The position numbers were made by a program, and so were the translations under genes. The notes under the pieces are model-generated. The model worked only from the letters and a program-made list of their open reading frames with translations, was not told the DNA's origin and searched no databases. 64,000 nt of DNA from Amaurobius ferox (taxonomy: Eukaryota > Arthropoda > Arachnida > Araneae > Amaurobiidae). Positions 1 through 11,290 of this stretch are shown piece by piece. The DNA lies in contig OX578136.1 in assembly GCA_951213105.1 (NCBI GenBank), positions 153,367,178 to 153,431,177 on the forward strand, read 5' to 3'. How positions within the stretch are numbered: the stretch's first letter is position 1; each line of letters opens with the position of its first letter.

Positions 1-1097
1 TAGTAGCCTTTGGTCATGCTAAATCAAGGGGTAGGGTGTTGATTACCCCTTTGGAGCAACGTGGACTTATCTGTGAATTCTGTCCTAGCTGTATTGTTTG
101 GTAGGAGTAACTTTTGCACATTATTTTTGTAGGTTGACAGAAATAATTGGCTTTCTCGAATAACTGGACATGCTATCGTGAAGGAAGTGGAATTCGAGGT
201 TTTCAGTTTCTGTGGTAACTAAGTTTTTGTCTGCAAAGGAATTTCTGACCGTTATGGTAAAGCATATGAAATTCTTGCACGTGTGTTTTAGAGGGGGCGA
301 AATAACGTGTGACCACACTCGTGAAATTGCAGCTGTGGCTAGTCATCCTGCAGATGTTAACATAGGCATGAGAAGGGAATTTAGAAAATGGCTCGTTGAC
401 CATGGTAACTGCCTTAAGATGTATTTAAAAAGAAAATGTGAATATAAAATTTTGAGTAAAAGATCAAATCACGATTAAAATTTAATAGAAACGATAAAAG
501 GGTTTTAAAAATAAATGTGCATTAATTAAATTTAAGTAAAAATGTCATATTCACTATGACAATAAGATCGCACTGTTTCAAGATCTCGATTATGTTTGCT
601 TTTTGGTTATGATAGAAAGTTTCCAATTATTTAAATTCCAATAAAATATATTAAAGCTTCTTACACTTTTTACTAGAATGCAATTATGTTTTTGAAAAAA
701 AAAATTGTTTGTTTCTTTCATATATGTCGAGAGATAAAGGGGGGTCCCCAAAGAAGTGTCTGCCCCGGGTTCCAGTTATTCTAAGTCGGACCCCTGCATG
801 TAGGAAACTTCTTTCCTGTAATGATTTTCTACAGTATCTCTCACAAGGATACCAACAAATAATCTACTACCAATCACTGATAGCACCATAGTTGGCAAAG
901 AAGAAACCCAGATGAGAATGTAAAAAGTGTATTTTCAATGACGTGTTGCCCATTGTCTCTCATAGTGTTGCAAGAGGGTTTATACAGACAGTGCAGATCA
1001 TCCACCCCCCTCCCCTGCGTCTTTAAAACTAGAACGAGATCCAGCCTTTAGCAGCTAAATTCGTTATCAGCATATCCAAATTAGTGGGGAAAAAAAG
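1..1097. other. AT-rich stretch without a recognised gene
   Basis: I see no recognisable gene here. The longest open frame, 212-478 (+), has 88 codons and ends in a basic stretch, but I recognise no domain and it could be chance. Several A or T runs occur between 480 and 720. Confidence 0.5.
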
Positions 1098-1899
1098 TCT
1101 GATGTGGGAAACACATGACTTTCCTTACAGACTCAAATTCATTTTCTCTTTATTTCTTTCACAAATCATTAAATTGAGTTTAATTCCACAAAATGACAAT
1201 GGATTTGCAGTTTTAATTCAATTTTTTTTTCATCTGGAGATTGGACGTACTTTTAAAATTGACGTGCCAAAAGGCAAAAAAAAGTAACGTTTAAAAGTGA
1301 CGTGCCAAAAGACAAGAAAGTAACGTTTAAAAGTGACGTGCCAAAAGGCAAAAAAAGTAACGTTTAAAAGTGACGTGCCAAAAGGCAAAAAAGTAACGTT
1401 TAAAAGTGACGTGCCAAAAGGCAAAAATACGAAAAAACTAAAATATCTCAATGGTTAATCATAGTGTTATCTCTTTGTCTTTGGGATTGGTCTTTCCATC
1501 GTCCAAAATTATGTACAAAATAAGCATTCAATTGATACATTTGAGAATATGTAGTCTTTTATATTAAATTTTGACGATTCTTGCGATTCGTTTCGCAAAA
1601 AATAAAGCAGAGATTTTTTCTTCGAATCATATCAAAATCTAATCAGCACCAGGGTAACCCCAAGTGACTTATCTACCAAATTTTAGGAAATTTGGTCAAT
1701 TAGGTTTAAGCCAGAGTAGATATACACATTGTACATGCAGACAGACAGTCGCTACACACAGATGTCATGCTATAAATAGATTTTTTTTTCCGAATTCCAG
1801 AGTGCTCGAAATGTGTAATTTGTCGAAAACTCGAGTTGCGATTTTCGACACGATTCCAATACTTTCCCTATACATAACCATGTATTGCAGGGAAAGCAA
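1098..1899 (+). mobile_element. A2-type palindrome-ended element, complete copy
   Basis: A non-coding dispersed element. It begins TCTGATGTGGGAAACACATG and ends in a hairpin near 1860-1899 whose arms are CTTTCCCTATACAT and ATGTATTGCAGGGAAAG. The 5' part is shared with 3159-3515 and the 3' part (from about 1600, through the CTCGAGTT / TTTTCGAC palindromic stretch near 1828-1848) is shared with 5345-5580. It differs from element A (21271-22164) in its middle but has the same start, the same pre-terminal palindrome and the same kind of terminal hairpin, so I treat it as a sister subfamily. A 36-bp tandem repeat lies inside. No coding capacity was seen. Confidence 0.7.
1243..1430 (+). repeat. Five-unit tandem repeat of about 36 bp inside A2
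   Basis: The unit contains GTGACGTGCCAAAAGGCAAA followed by an A run and GTAACGTTTAAAA. Five GACGTGCC cores are visible, with the first unit most diverged. The open frame read through it on the minus strand is a shadow of the repeat. Confidence 0.85.
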
Positions 1900-2594
1900 T
1901 AACTACTTTTGTTTCAGATACATTTTGGCTTTTGTCCTGTGTATTAGTTTGTGTTCTATGCTGTAGCGAGGTAATTCACCTCACATTCGATCTGAACGCT
2001 AAAATACTTAAAATGTTCATGGAACAAAAAAGTTTACGGCCGACGTGATCGTAAAAGTGCTTTAAGCTGAAAAAATAAGTAATTAATAAGAATTGAAATG
2101 AGGACACGGATCTGATTTAAAATAACAAAAATAATAAGTTTATTTACAAAATTAACATTTAAAATAAAAAACATGAAGAAGTTTTGCTCAAAACACATGA
2201 GCTTGAAAGTTACTCCCTTAAAATATTAATACATCGTTAATCATCAATACACCATACAACCCCTTAACACTATTTCTACTCGAATGTCCTACACACTTCA
2301 TAAATCATCAATTTGTCGTAAAACATATTTTCCCTTAGAAAGCAAATATTAAAAAGAGAGGGGAGAGAGAGAGCGATTTCAACATCAGAGTAATGCATGA
2401 AATTCCATAGGCCTACCTCCGGCAAGGGCTCGGCTGCGATGACATCTTGGAGTTCGGAAGGAGCATCCTTTTGCTCCGTCAACTATTGAAACAACTTCAC
2501 TCAATCAGCTCACAAGAGGCACTATCGATTCCTTTTTTTTGAAAAAACCCTCTCTCCAAAAACTTGTAATTTGAAGTCTCCTCCCTCTCAAATA
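1900..2594. other. No gene seen
   Basis: AT-rich sequence with a short GA-rich patch near 2353-2375. The open frame at 2276-2482 (-) shows no recognisable domain. Confidence 0.5.
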
Positions 2595-3020
2595 TTATTT
2601 GCTGACAGGACTTAAGCCCCCCTTAATATTACTGGTGGACACTTGGCTTCCACTCTCAGTGGCCAGTCCATGACAGCAGGGCTTGCCCACTAGCCCCTGA
2701 ATTATCGCTTGCAGGTGGCCAGGAGCAAGGCTATCTAAAACATCTATCATCCATTTGTATTCTAGGTGGCCTTGCCAGGAGTCCCACGCTCCTGCGCGAA
2801 CCTCTGGGCTTAATAGCGCCCCCAACGACCGCTTTCCCCCGTTCTGTCTTCCTCTTGTGTAAGACCACCCAGGCAGCTCCACTGACCCTCTCTTTTGCAG
2901 GTGGCCAGAGGGGGACCCTATACAAATTTGTAACAGGGCTAGGGACCGTCCTTTGCAGGTCGCCTTCTTCTCCAAAATGTCACATATTTTGGAAATCACC
3001 ATGTGACATATGCTATTCAT
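2595..3020 (-). other. GC-richer patch with a 141-codon open frame, unrecognised
   Basis: This block is clearly richer in G+C than its surroundings. The minus-strand open frame of 141 codons has two GHLQ segments that reflect a repeated DNA motif (TTGCAGGTGGCCAG near 2710 and 2896). I recognise no protein family. No splice signals or second exon were identified. It may be an old repeat rather than a gene. Confidence 0.25.
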
Positions 3021-3518
3021 ATTACATGTATTTTCATTTTTGACTCCATTACGATGCTTTCAATATTTACCGCAGCGAAAATGATAATTCATGTCCAACC
3101 GTAAGAAAGGGGTGGAGTAGAGATAGCTGTTTCAAAGTGCATGCATAAAGAAAAATAATCTGATATGGGCAACACATGACTTTCCCTGTAGACTCAAATT
3201 CACTTTCTCTACATAATGCAATGGATTTAATTGTCCAAAATCATATGGATACTTATTTAAAATTATCTGAATTTGCAGTTTTAATTGAATTTTCGTTTTC
3301 ATATGACGATTTGCCATATTTTCATATGGTGGTGTTGCAAAATGCCAAAAAATCGGAAATATATCAAGAACGGTTTATCTTAAAATGGTGCGAATGACAC
3401 TATTCTTTTCTTCGTAAAAAATTACGTATAAGACAAGGGTTTAATCAATACATTTAAGCCTATTTCGTTTTTATTTCGTATTTTGACAATTTTTGAGGTC
3501 CATTTCATTATAAAAAAA

Positions 3519-5336
3519 TCTGATGTGGGCAGCACATGACTTTCCTTATATAATGCAATAAATTTACTACTTTTACAGCAAAAAAATAGCTTATTCTTAT
3601 AGTAGATACTTATATTCTTCTCAAGATATTGAATGTTCGTCAATTAGTCGTCATTTTCATTGATTTAGCGTCATTTTTAACCATTTGGCGAGATTTTCGT
3701 TAATTTGGCGACATTTAAAAAGTCACCAAGTTGGCGACATTCCGCCAAATTTTTCGCCAAAATCTCGCCAAATGTTGTGGAAGGAGAAATAAGTTATTCT
3801 TACAGCAGATAAATGACTATTGGCGTTCAAATACAAAAGTAGTACTCAAAGTATTTTTTCTCATGAATGGAACGAGCTAGATCCACGAAAATGATGTCAC
3901 CCAATTTATCGCATGGTATTACATATGAAAAGTGAACAAGTTTCTCAATAGGAAATATTTTTTTACTTTCCTTATATACATAATGTATAATGAAAGTATT
4001 GTGACGGGGTCGAAAATTCGAATTCGAGTTTTCGACGGGAGAGCACGTTTCAAGCATACCTGATCACGAATCAAACATTTTTGAAGTGATGTCTGTGTGT
4101 GCGTGTGTGTGTGGAGACGATAACTGACGAACGAATGGACCGAATCGAACGAAATTTGGTACAAAAATCACAATCCGTAAACACTGGAAGCCAATTTTTT
4201 TATATGCTATCGAATGTTCAGAACCCCTCTAAATTTTCGAATGAAATTTGGAAAAAATCGTCAAAAAATCAAAACCACTAATATAGTTACGCAAATAGAC
4301 ATTTCTTATGTAATTTTTCATTAGAAACGATTGACATAAATTTTAGAACGCTAACATGAACCGTTCTCGAGATGTTGTACACTTTTCAAAAAAATTATCA
4401 AAAAGTCATATAAAATAAAAAAAAAATTTCCTATTGAGAAACATGTTCACTTTTCATATGTAATACATTGCGATAAATTGGGTGACATCATTCTCGTGGA
4501 TCTAGCTCGTTCCATTCATGAAAAAAAAATACTTTGAGTAATACTTTTATATTTGAACGCCAATAGACATTTATCTGCTGTAAGAATAACTTATTTCTTA
4601 GTACATAACGCTTGGCGAGATTTTGGCGACGAATTTGGCGGAATGTCGCCAACTTGGCGACTTTTTTGAAATGTTGCCAAATTAACGAAAATCTCGCCAA
4701 ATGGATAAAAATGACGCTAAATCAAAGAAAATGACGACTAATTGTCGAAAATTCAATATCTTGGAAAAAATATTAGTATCTACTATAAGAAAAACTTATT
4801 TTTTTTACTGTAAAAGTAATAAATTCATTACATTATATAAGGAAAGTCATGTGTTGCCCACATCAGATTTTTTATTTTATGAGTTTTTGATAATTTTTTT
4901 GAAAAATGTGCAATATCTCGAAAACGGTTCATGTTAGCGTTCTAAAATTTATGTTAATCGTTTTTTAATGAAACATTACATAAGAAATGTCTATTTGCTT
5001 AACTTTATTAAAGGTTTTGATTTTTTGACGATTTTTTCAAAATTGCATTCGAAAATTTAGGGGGGTTCTGAACATTCGATTGCGTATAAAAACCATAGGC
5101 TTTCAGTGTTTACGGATTGTGATTTTTGTACCAAATTTCGTTCGAATCGGTCCATTCGTTCGTCAGTTATCGTCTCCACAGGCTCACTGACACACACACA
5201 CACACAGACATCACTTCAAAAATGTTTGATTCGTGATCAGGGATGCTTTAAACGTGCTCTCCCGTCGAAAACTCGAATTCGAATTTTCGACCGCGTCACA
5301 ATACTTTCCTTATACATTATGTATATAAAGAAAGTA
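3519..5336 (+). mobile_element. Middle A element inserted in A2 and itself split
   Basis: Starts TCTGATGTGGGCAGCACATG at 3519. The left half runs to about 3963 (ending GGAAATATTTTTT) and the right half resumes at 4868 (TTTTTTATTTTATGAG) and ends at the hairpin AAAGAAAGTA at 5336. Joined in order, the halves match the uninterrupted copies at 21271-22164 and 46573-47522. Five A residues flank both ends, compatible with a short A-rich target duplication in the A2 host. Confidence 0.85.
3964..4867 (-). mobile_element. Inner A element, complete, inverted
   Basis: Reading the minus strand, it begins TCTGATGTGGGCAACACATG (complement of 4848-4867) and ends with the terminal hairpin at 3964-3998. Length is 904 bp, like the 894-bp copy at 21271. 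It lies between two T runs of the middle A element (TTTTTT on each side), as expected for a 6-bp or similar target duplication. It contains the GGCGACA motif cluster near 4614-4700, a CA/TG microsatellite near 4091-4112, and the palindromic CTCGAATTCGAA / TTTTCGA stretch. No gene is encoded. Confidence 0.9.
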
Positions 5337-5585
5337 AAAAGGCAGGTTCTCTTTTTCCGAATAGTACCGAAATCTTATCAGCATCAGGATAACTCACAAG
5401 TGCCTTACTGCCAAATTTTGCAAAATATCGTCGAATTGTTTTTGAGTTAGAGGGTATACATACATTGCACAGACATACACAAAAAATAGTATTTTCGTGT
5501 TAAATAAGTCCCAAACCGTGTACTTCTGTCAAAAACTCGAGTTCCGATTTTCGACGCGATATCAATACTTTCCCTATACACAGTG

Positions 5586-6152
5586 CTGTAGTTGTAAAAA
5601 ACCAGAGGGTATACCATGGGAGTCCGCAGAATTTTTTCCAGGGGTAGGCGAAACATGTACTTACTACTTACACTTTCCAGGGGGAGGGGGCAAAAAGACA
5701 TGTACACGCACATACATGTATATATATAGGAAACCCATAAGCCAGGGGGCGACCGCCCCTTCCACCCCCTCCCCCTCCGGGCACCTATGGAGTATACTCG
5801 AAGGACCGGGGGAAATGTTCGAATTAATCGAAGTTCAAATTATCGAGAAAAAAAAAGCCTATTAATTTTATATTACAGGAAAGAAATTGTGGAACTTTGA
5901 AGAAACTTCGACTTAAGCAGAAATTCGTGTTCACAAGGTTCGAGTTATTGGGAGTTTACTGTATTTATGCAAAGCAAAATATGCACACTAGCATCAAGTG
6001 ATATTCAAATTTGAAAATCTCACTATATTAATATTTAATTATGATATAAAATAATTACAGGAAATGTTAAGAGAAGAAGTATTAAAACACATATAAAGAG
6101 TAGGATGTAATTTTGTTTTATTAACAAATTTTAAGGCCTACCTGTATCATTT
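5586..6152. other. No gene seen
   Basis: Contains GGGGGAGGGGG-like and CCACCCCCTCCCCCT patches (5680-5780) and scattered copies of AGAGGGTATAC (5449, 5600, 6432, 6466). No coding signal was recognised. Confidence 0.5.
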
Positions 6153-6420
6153 TCATTGAAATATTTTCCAAACTGCTTGACGAGAGAAATCCGTCTCTGT
6201 GTCTTTTTTTGTAGCGCATACTCTTGATCCATTGTCAACTGAAGAACGATGATTTTCCAACCAAGAATTTACAAATTTTTCCGGTTGAAAGTGTTCTCTA
6301 GGTGGTCCATTTGCATTAATAAACATTAGATTGGAGATGTTTGAAATCAATAAAGATGATCTCAAATTTGTTACTATGTTGTTCATTAAGCAAAGCGTTT
6401 TCCAAAGCGTGTACGTAGTT
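6153..6420 (-). pseudogene. hAT-type transposase C-terminal remnant
   Basis: A 77-codon minus-strand frame contains the C-terminal dimerisation-region signature of hAT-family transposases and their domesticated relatives: TNLRSSLLISNISNLMFIN, then a GPP motif and a VNSWLENHRSS stretch before the stop. Known hAT proteins carry a similar LR..L...N...LMFI..NGPP...F.P..YV..WL pattern near the C terminus. The preceding part of the protein does not continue in frame (stop upstream of the first ATG), so this is a fragment. I see no hAT terminal repeats around it. The remaining catalytic region is absent from the window. The family call rests on remembered motif similarity, not a search. Confidence 0.6.
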
Positions 6421-7350
6421 TTTAAGTAAAAGCAGAGGGTATACGGAATTTGCTGGAAAAACCAGAGGGTATACGGCGCTAGCCCTGCCTATACATTACT
6501 ATGAATTGTAAGAAATGTAAAAATAGGTAACTCAGATAAAGATGGCATCGTGCAATGTTGCCTAATATGCTATGTAAAACTGTCTGGGGAGTGATGAGAA
6601 ATTAACTTAATATTCAAAGCAAACAATATGAAAATGAAATGAAAAGTTTTTTTTTTATAATAACCATTAAAGTATTAATCGAAACACTGCACCAACTATA
6701 CCTAATAATTTTATCCCATATTATTCAGCAACACAATCCTCAGCTGATTAAATCCATTGTTAGTGATTGATAATATGCCCAAAACCCATATTATTTGTAA
6801 AACTCTTTTCTACTGCGTATTCGAGATTACGGCTAAAAATATAAACCATATATTAAAAGGGCATGAATGTTTAATGTGGTACAGTGCCATGAATTATTTC
6901 CCTTGTCAGTTATGTTGTTTCCCGTAGCCACACGAAATGCCCGATTTGACTAGTCAACAGTTTTGAACACACACCAAATTCTGCATGTCATTAGTCCTCA
7001 CAACACGATATTGATCGACATGGTTATAAAAGCAGGGTGGTCTCGTCTCAGGCATGTCTGACATAATTTTTTTTTCATCTGGCTCTGCGTATATGTCAGT
7101 GAGATAGAAAATGCTCGCATTTTGTTCTCAGGATTTCCAGAGAGACCGAACTTGTTAACTGCGACTGTCATCTTACCTCATCGACGTCACTAACTGTGTT
7201 TGACGTCGGGTAATGTATGCACAGCACAATTCAAAATCTCCGCACAAGATGTTTACGTTTGGATATTGCACCTTCAAAATTAACAAACAGTTTTTAATTA
7301 TAATAATGCGAAAACTTGCTGCGTTTTGGCAACTCCTCTCAAAGTCCTCA
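6421..7350. other. No gene seen
   Basis: AT-rich unique-looking sequence. GACGTC motifs occur near 7184 and 7201. No open frame with recognisable content. Confidence 0.5.
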
Positions 7351-7774
7351 TTGAACTAGAGCTCCTCTACTACAGGCTGACTTATCAAGCATATTGAAGC
7401 CCATAGGGTTCCATACTACAGTTACAGAAATTATAAAATAAGTGTTTAAAATAAATACTTTATATACAAAAAGAAGTTTCAATTAGAATATTGCAGAACT
7501 TAGCTCGCACAAGTATGCTCCAGTACAGGGTATCCGATTATTTATTAGCCATTGTATTCTTCTTTCTTCGTTTCTAGGAAAGCGAAATAACCTAAAACAC
7601 TTTCTAGAATGATTAGAGCAGTTCGGTGCAGAACAACCACCCATAATTATTTCAATTATACATCTTAAAGTGAAAATACGAATAGAGCTAATGCTAATGG
7701 ATTGCGCATCCAGCTATGGTGGACTTCAATATGCTTGATGAGTCAGCTCGTATATAGAGGAGCCTTACATTGAA
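7351..7774. mobile_element. Inverted-repeat element with arms of about 60 bp
   Basis: The arm at 7351-7406 is an imperfect inverted copy of 7714-7774; both carry GAGCTCCTCTA / TAGAGGAGCC at the outer side and AAGCATATTGAAG at the inner side. The 300 bp between the arms is non-coding. This resembles a MITE or a foldback element. No clear target duplication was found. A second, collapsed pair of the same outer ends is at 33816-33845. Confidence 0.6.
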
Positions 7775-8538
7775 CCGTGACGTCACGAATGACGAAATCA
7801 TATCCTACTGACGTCACACTAACAACCTTTTCATTTGTTACTGAACTGACGGCCCAACCTTATATTAAAGAACCTTGTATTGAACGACATCTATAAAGAT
7901 ATGTTTATTCACAACAAACTTCGTGCACTGGCCGCAGTACAAGTCTCACTAGTCCCTGAAAAATGAAATTTTTACAAAGTTTTTTCCTTTACCATTATTT
8001 TTTTAAACAAATCACTTATTTTACTTTCCCGAAGCTGATCATAAATTTACATCAAATTTCCACTTTTCGCTTTCTTTGCTTCGAAGATATTTATGAAGAC
8101 ATCACCACTGAAAATTCATTGAAGCATCGATCGCTTCCTATGCAAGTTCGCTGGAACAGTGCTTTTGCTCACTACTTTTCCGACTTATCCCAAGGAGTTA
8201 AAACAGTGGTCGATCTTCGGATTGTGCCAAAGGCGTTGCAAAATCCTGTATGGGTGGTAATAAAAATTCTAATGAAGCGGATCGTAAATAAATGAACACT
8301 TGACGCGTTTGTCGAGGATTAGTATCCGATTTTTGTGACAGCTTTCAAGCAAATGATCGACTTGAACTTACTGGAACTGAAAGTCGGCTTAATGTAAGTA
8401 CCTACTTTTTTTTTTTTTTTTTTGAAAGATTATTTCTTTAAAGCAATGCATTTCTCGTAGGAACGTTGAAGGCATTTGTGATATGTTCCACACTATTTCA
8501 TATATTAGTTGTATTTTGTTTTGTTTCATAAAGTTGCT
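7775..8538. other. No confirmed gene; two CRE-like palindromes
   Basis: GTGACGTCAC at 7777-7786 and TGACGTCA at 7809-7816 are exact CRE-type palindromes, but with no gene nearby their use is unknown. The open frame 7963-8295 (+) has an aromatic, transmembrane-looking start and no family I recognise. A T-run of about 17 lies at 8406-8423. Confidence 0.4.
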
Positions 8539-8580
8539 TTTACTTTTCCTACAATACATATTATATGCAAAAGGAAAGTA
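8539..8580 (+). repeat. Hairpin of the ACTTTCC...GGAAAGT type
   Basis: TACTTTTCCT and AGGAAAGTA face each other around an AT loop and are followed by TTATGATGAAG, much like the terminal hairpin plus ATTGT of elements A and C. It may mark the end of another diverged member, but I could not delimit the body. Confidence 0.45.
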
Positions 8581-8694
8581 TTATGATGAAGTTTAAAATC
8601 CTACTCTAATTCAGGGATGACCAGCTCCTGATTGCGGCATAGGTCCACAAGGTCAGATTTTAGGGGGCCACCAAAATTATCAAGTCCTGACATG

Positions 8695-8872
8695 ATAATA
8701 TTTTGTTTTTTGATATTTTTCCTAGACTTGATGATTCGAAATTTGTATTTTCTTTCCATTTGCTTGAAAATTTACTGTTTTATACTTTTATTTTGTAAGC
8801 CTGTTAGAAAGTTAGGTTTTTCGAGTTACAGCTTCTCACTTTTCTTTCATTGGATCTTCAAACCTTTTTATT

Positions 8873-8931
<59 letters not shown>
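8695..8931 (+). repeat. E repeat joined to a CA/TA microsatellite
   Basis: 8695-8873 matches, inverted, the block 52612-52790 over nearly its whole length (shared cores GATGATTCGAAATTTGTATT and GTTAGAAAGTTAGGTTTTTC). Both copies end directly at a dinucleotide array, here CA (8873-8895) then TA (8896-8931). A third diverged copy is at 53149-53330. Confidence 0.75.
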
Positions 8932-8934
<3 letters not shown>

Positions 8935-10462
8935 GAAGAATTTTTATTTTACTTGTATTATATATACCTGAGATTGATCATTAATAGAAAATGTTCTGTA
9001 TAACAAAAGGGAAAGGAAGATGAAATGTAAATGTGACATCAAAAGTACTAAACGATAAGCCGTTGAATATTTAAAAAAACATGATAAGAAAACATTATAA
9101 ATAAAACAAGTACTAAATTGGTATGAAATACCCCTTTTTCCCTGTTCCATATATAAGTTAAGGAATGGAATAAAAATTAGATGTGGTAAAGAGGGGTGAA
9201 TAAATTTTTTCAACATTATATATATATATATATATATATATAATTTGGTATTAAATAGTTGTTGCTTTTCTTAAGAATGCATTGCAATTTTATGCCTCAC
9301 ACTAATCAACTCTTTATTTTTTTTGCCTGTGTAAAAACGCTAATTTGGAGAAAAGTATGTACAATATTATTGTTCTTCTATTATGAAAACTGGGGGGAAT
9401 GCTGTGCCTACCTCAGTAGGGCCTTTGTAATGAACAAAGCACGTAGTTCTGATGTTGAATGATTTACACGTTTTAATGATCTCTAAATAAGAAAGTAATA
9501 ATTAGTGTGTTTGCGTTGACGATTTCTGAAGATATTATAAATTGTACTTTCTCCACAGTGGGTGCGACACCTCTGTCAACAATTCAAGATATTTCTATTA
9601 AATTTGGTATGTTTAATTTAATCAATAACAGCGATAAGCTTATTAATTTTCAGCGATATCAAGTGTTAGAAAGTTATAATTTTAGTTGACCCTGAATGTT
9701 GAAATTTGTTTATTTGCACGAAAAGCCATGCATTAGACACATGAGAGTTTTTTAAGTGGGAAATGTTTAGATTTATGGTTTAAGTTTCACCTGAGATGTG
9801 TAAGTATATCTCAGTACAACGGTTCCAGTATTGATATTTTCATTTTTCCCAAACGTTTCTTCGGAAATGTCAACTTTTATAGTGTCAAGTATTTCTTAAA
9901 ATTCATTATTCACAATGCGCAGGGCCATATAATTATTTTATGATATTGAAGTGATTAAATTGCATTTGAAATCCAGTTTGAATTACGATTATAATATTTA
10001 TAAAATTCTATATACCTAATATCACTTTACGAACACAGAACTCGTCGTTAGAGGGTATTTCTAAGACTAAAAAATTACGTTCCCAACTAGAATTCATGGC
10101 CTAGGTTTCGCGCTTCCTTTACAACACAAAGTGTTCTTTCTTCCAGTGCAATTATCTGCTATCAATGTCAAAGAATGCAAAACCTAGACCAACCTATCCT
10201 GGTCGCTATACTTGGAGCGTGATTCCATTATATAGCTGTAAAAAGTTTCAACTTCAGCTCTGTCGAGATAATTTCATAGTTTTCTTAGCATAAATATGGT
10301 ACAGCTAAGTGGCGCCGTTAAATTGGTGGTTTTAAGGATCACAACCTTCTCCAGAGACCCATTCTTTTTCAACATTAAAGTTGTACGTAGGAAATACTAC
10401 TGTGCAATGTTCATTTACAAAACATTTTCAACAAAACTTCTTTAACGGACACTTCTGATTTG
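8932..10462. other. No gene seen; TA microsatellite at 9217-9242
   Basis: AT-rich sequence with a TA array at 9217-9242. Open frames at 8944-9216 (-), 9259-9462 (+) and 9507-9689 (+) show no recognisable domains. Confidence 0.5.
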
Positions 10463-10815
10463 TTACTTTCTCATACTACAATATATAGTATAGAGAAAGT
10501 ATTGTTATCATGAAAATTTTTGATTTTGAGATTTTAATGCCAATATATGTTTTTAGGACCCTAGAACACGTTTTGACTAATTTCAGGTCGATGTCTGTCT
10601 GTGGTCAATTTTTTTTGTACATGATAGCTGCTACAAATATTAATGTATTTTCACGAAACTTTATATCCAGCTTTGTTATCGAAAAATCTAGAACTAGATA
10701 GAATTTTTTTAAATTCGAGCGGAAACTTCTAAATTTATTCGAAATTTTATATTTTCTTAACGTGGCAGCATAGGACAAAATTTGACGTAATATTATGCAT
10801 AAAAGAGGTTACTAA
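10463..10815 (+). mobile_element. C-type palindrome-ended element, copy 1
   Basis: Begins with the hairpin ACTTTCTCATACTA / TAGTATAGAGAAAGT followed by ATTGTTATCATG, then runs parallel to 58749-59110 through GATTTTGAGATTTTAATGCC, GATGTCTGTCTGTGGTC, TTTTCACGAAACTTTAT and GGCAGCATAGGACAAAATTT. No gene. The organisation (hairpin, ATTGT, GAAAATTT...TTTT, CACGTTTT, TCTG microsatellite) follows elements A and B read from their hairpin end. Confidence 0.7.
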
Positions 10816-11290
10816 GAGGGCGGCACGTCATGATTTCAAATACTAATTACTAATAAATGACAAATCATGTCATTTTATTTTAAAATCATCCTACAGACGT
10901 AAAAACAAAACCACAGCGCTTTCGGACATCTTACATGTCCTTTCGCAGTGGCAATACAATCAGACAACGATGCCACCGTGCTTAAATACAATACATATAC
11001 CGTCAAGTAAAATTTGCATATCATGAAATTGACAATCACACAAAATTGTGGATTATGAATCAGATTATAATTTATACAAAATTCAAAGGTAAATATTTCA
11101 AAAAACAGTTTAAAGATATAAATTTTTTTAAATTATTAAAATTATGAATCAATGTAGCTATGCAAACGTTTAACCTGCAGGGAATCGAGGACGAGTCGCC
11201 AGGCATAACTTAGGACTTGAACAGAATCAAAATTTCAAATTGAAGAACGATATAGATGAATACAAGATTGAAGAACGATATAGATAAATA
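10816..11290. other. No gene seen
   Basis: AT-rich. A near-duplicate of GAAGAACGATATAGAT occurs at 11241 and 11270. Confidence 0.5.

Larger units (their letters stand above)
3159..5585 (+). mobile_element. Outer A2 element, split by a nested A element
   Basis: The 5' part (3159-3518) starts TCTGATATGGGCAACACATG and matches the start of the A2 copy at 1098. The 3' part (5337-5585) matches 1600-1870 of that copy, including the shared AATCTTATCAGCATCAGG-type segment and the CTCGAGTTCCGATTTTCGAC stretch. It stops inside the terminal hairpin after ACTTTCCCTATACA, so the right arm of the hairpin is lost. Everything between 3519 and 5336 is a later insertion. Confidence 0.75.

Noticed and set aside
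1243..1430. CRISPR-like array
   Set aside because: Units are contiguous with no unique spacers; this is a tandem repeat in a eukaryotic element.
4488..4700. Conserved small protein in element A (frames at 4488-4700 and 46699-46902)
   Set aside because: The frames come from the repeated GGCGACA motif, are on different strands only because the element is inverted, and are broken in the copy at 21271.
7777..7816. CRE sites as a promoter
   Set aside because: Two TGACGTCA palindromes, but no gene or start site nearby; similar motifs occur inside repeats.
7963..8295. 110-codon frame as a hAT or other transposase piece
   Set aside because: A RWNS segment recalls hAT proteins, but no other motif supports it.
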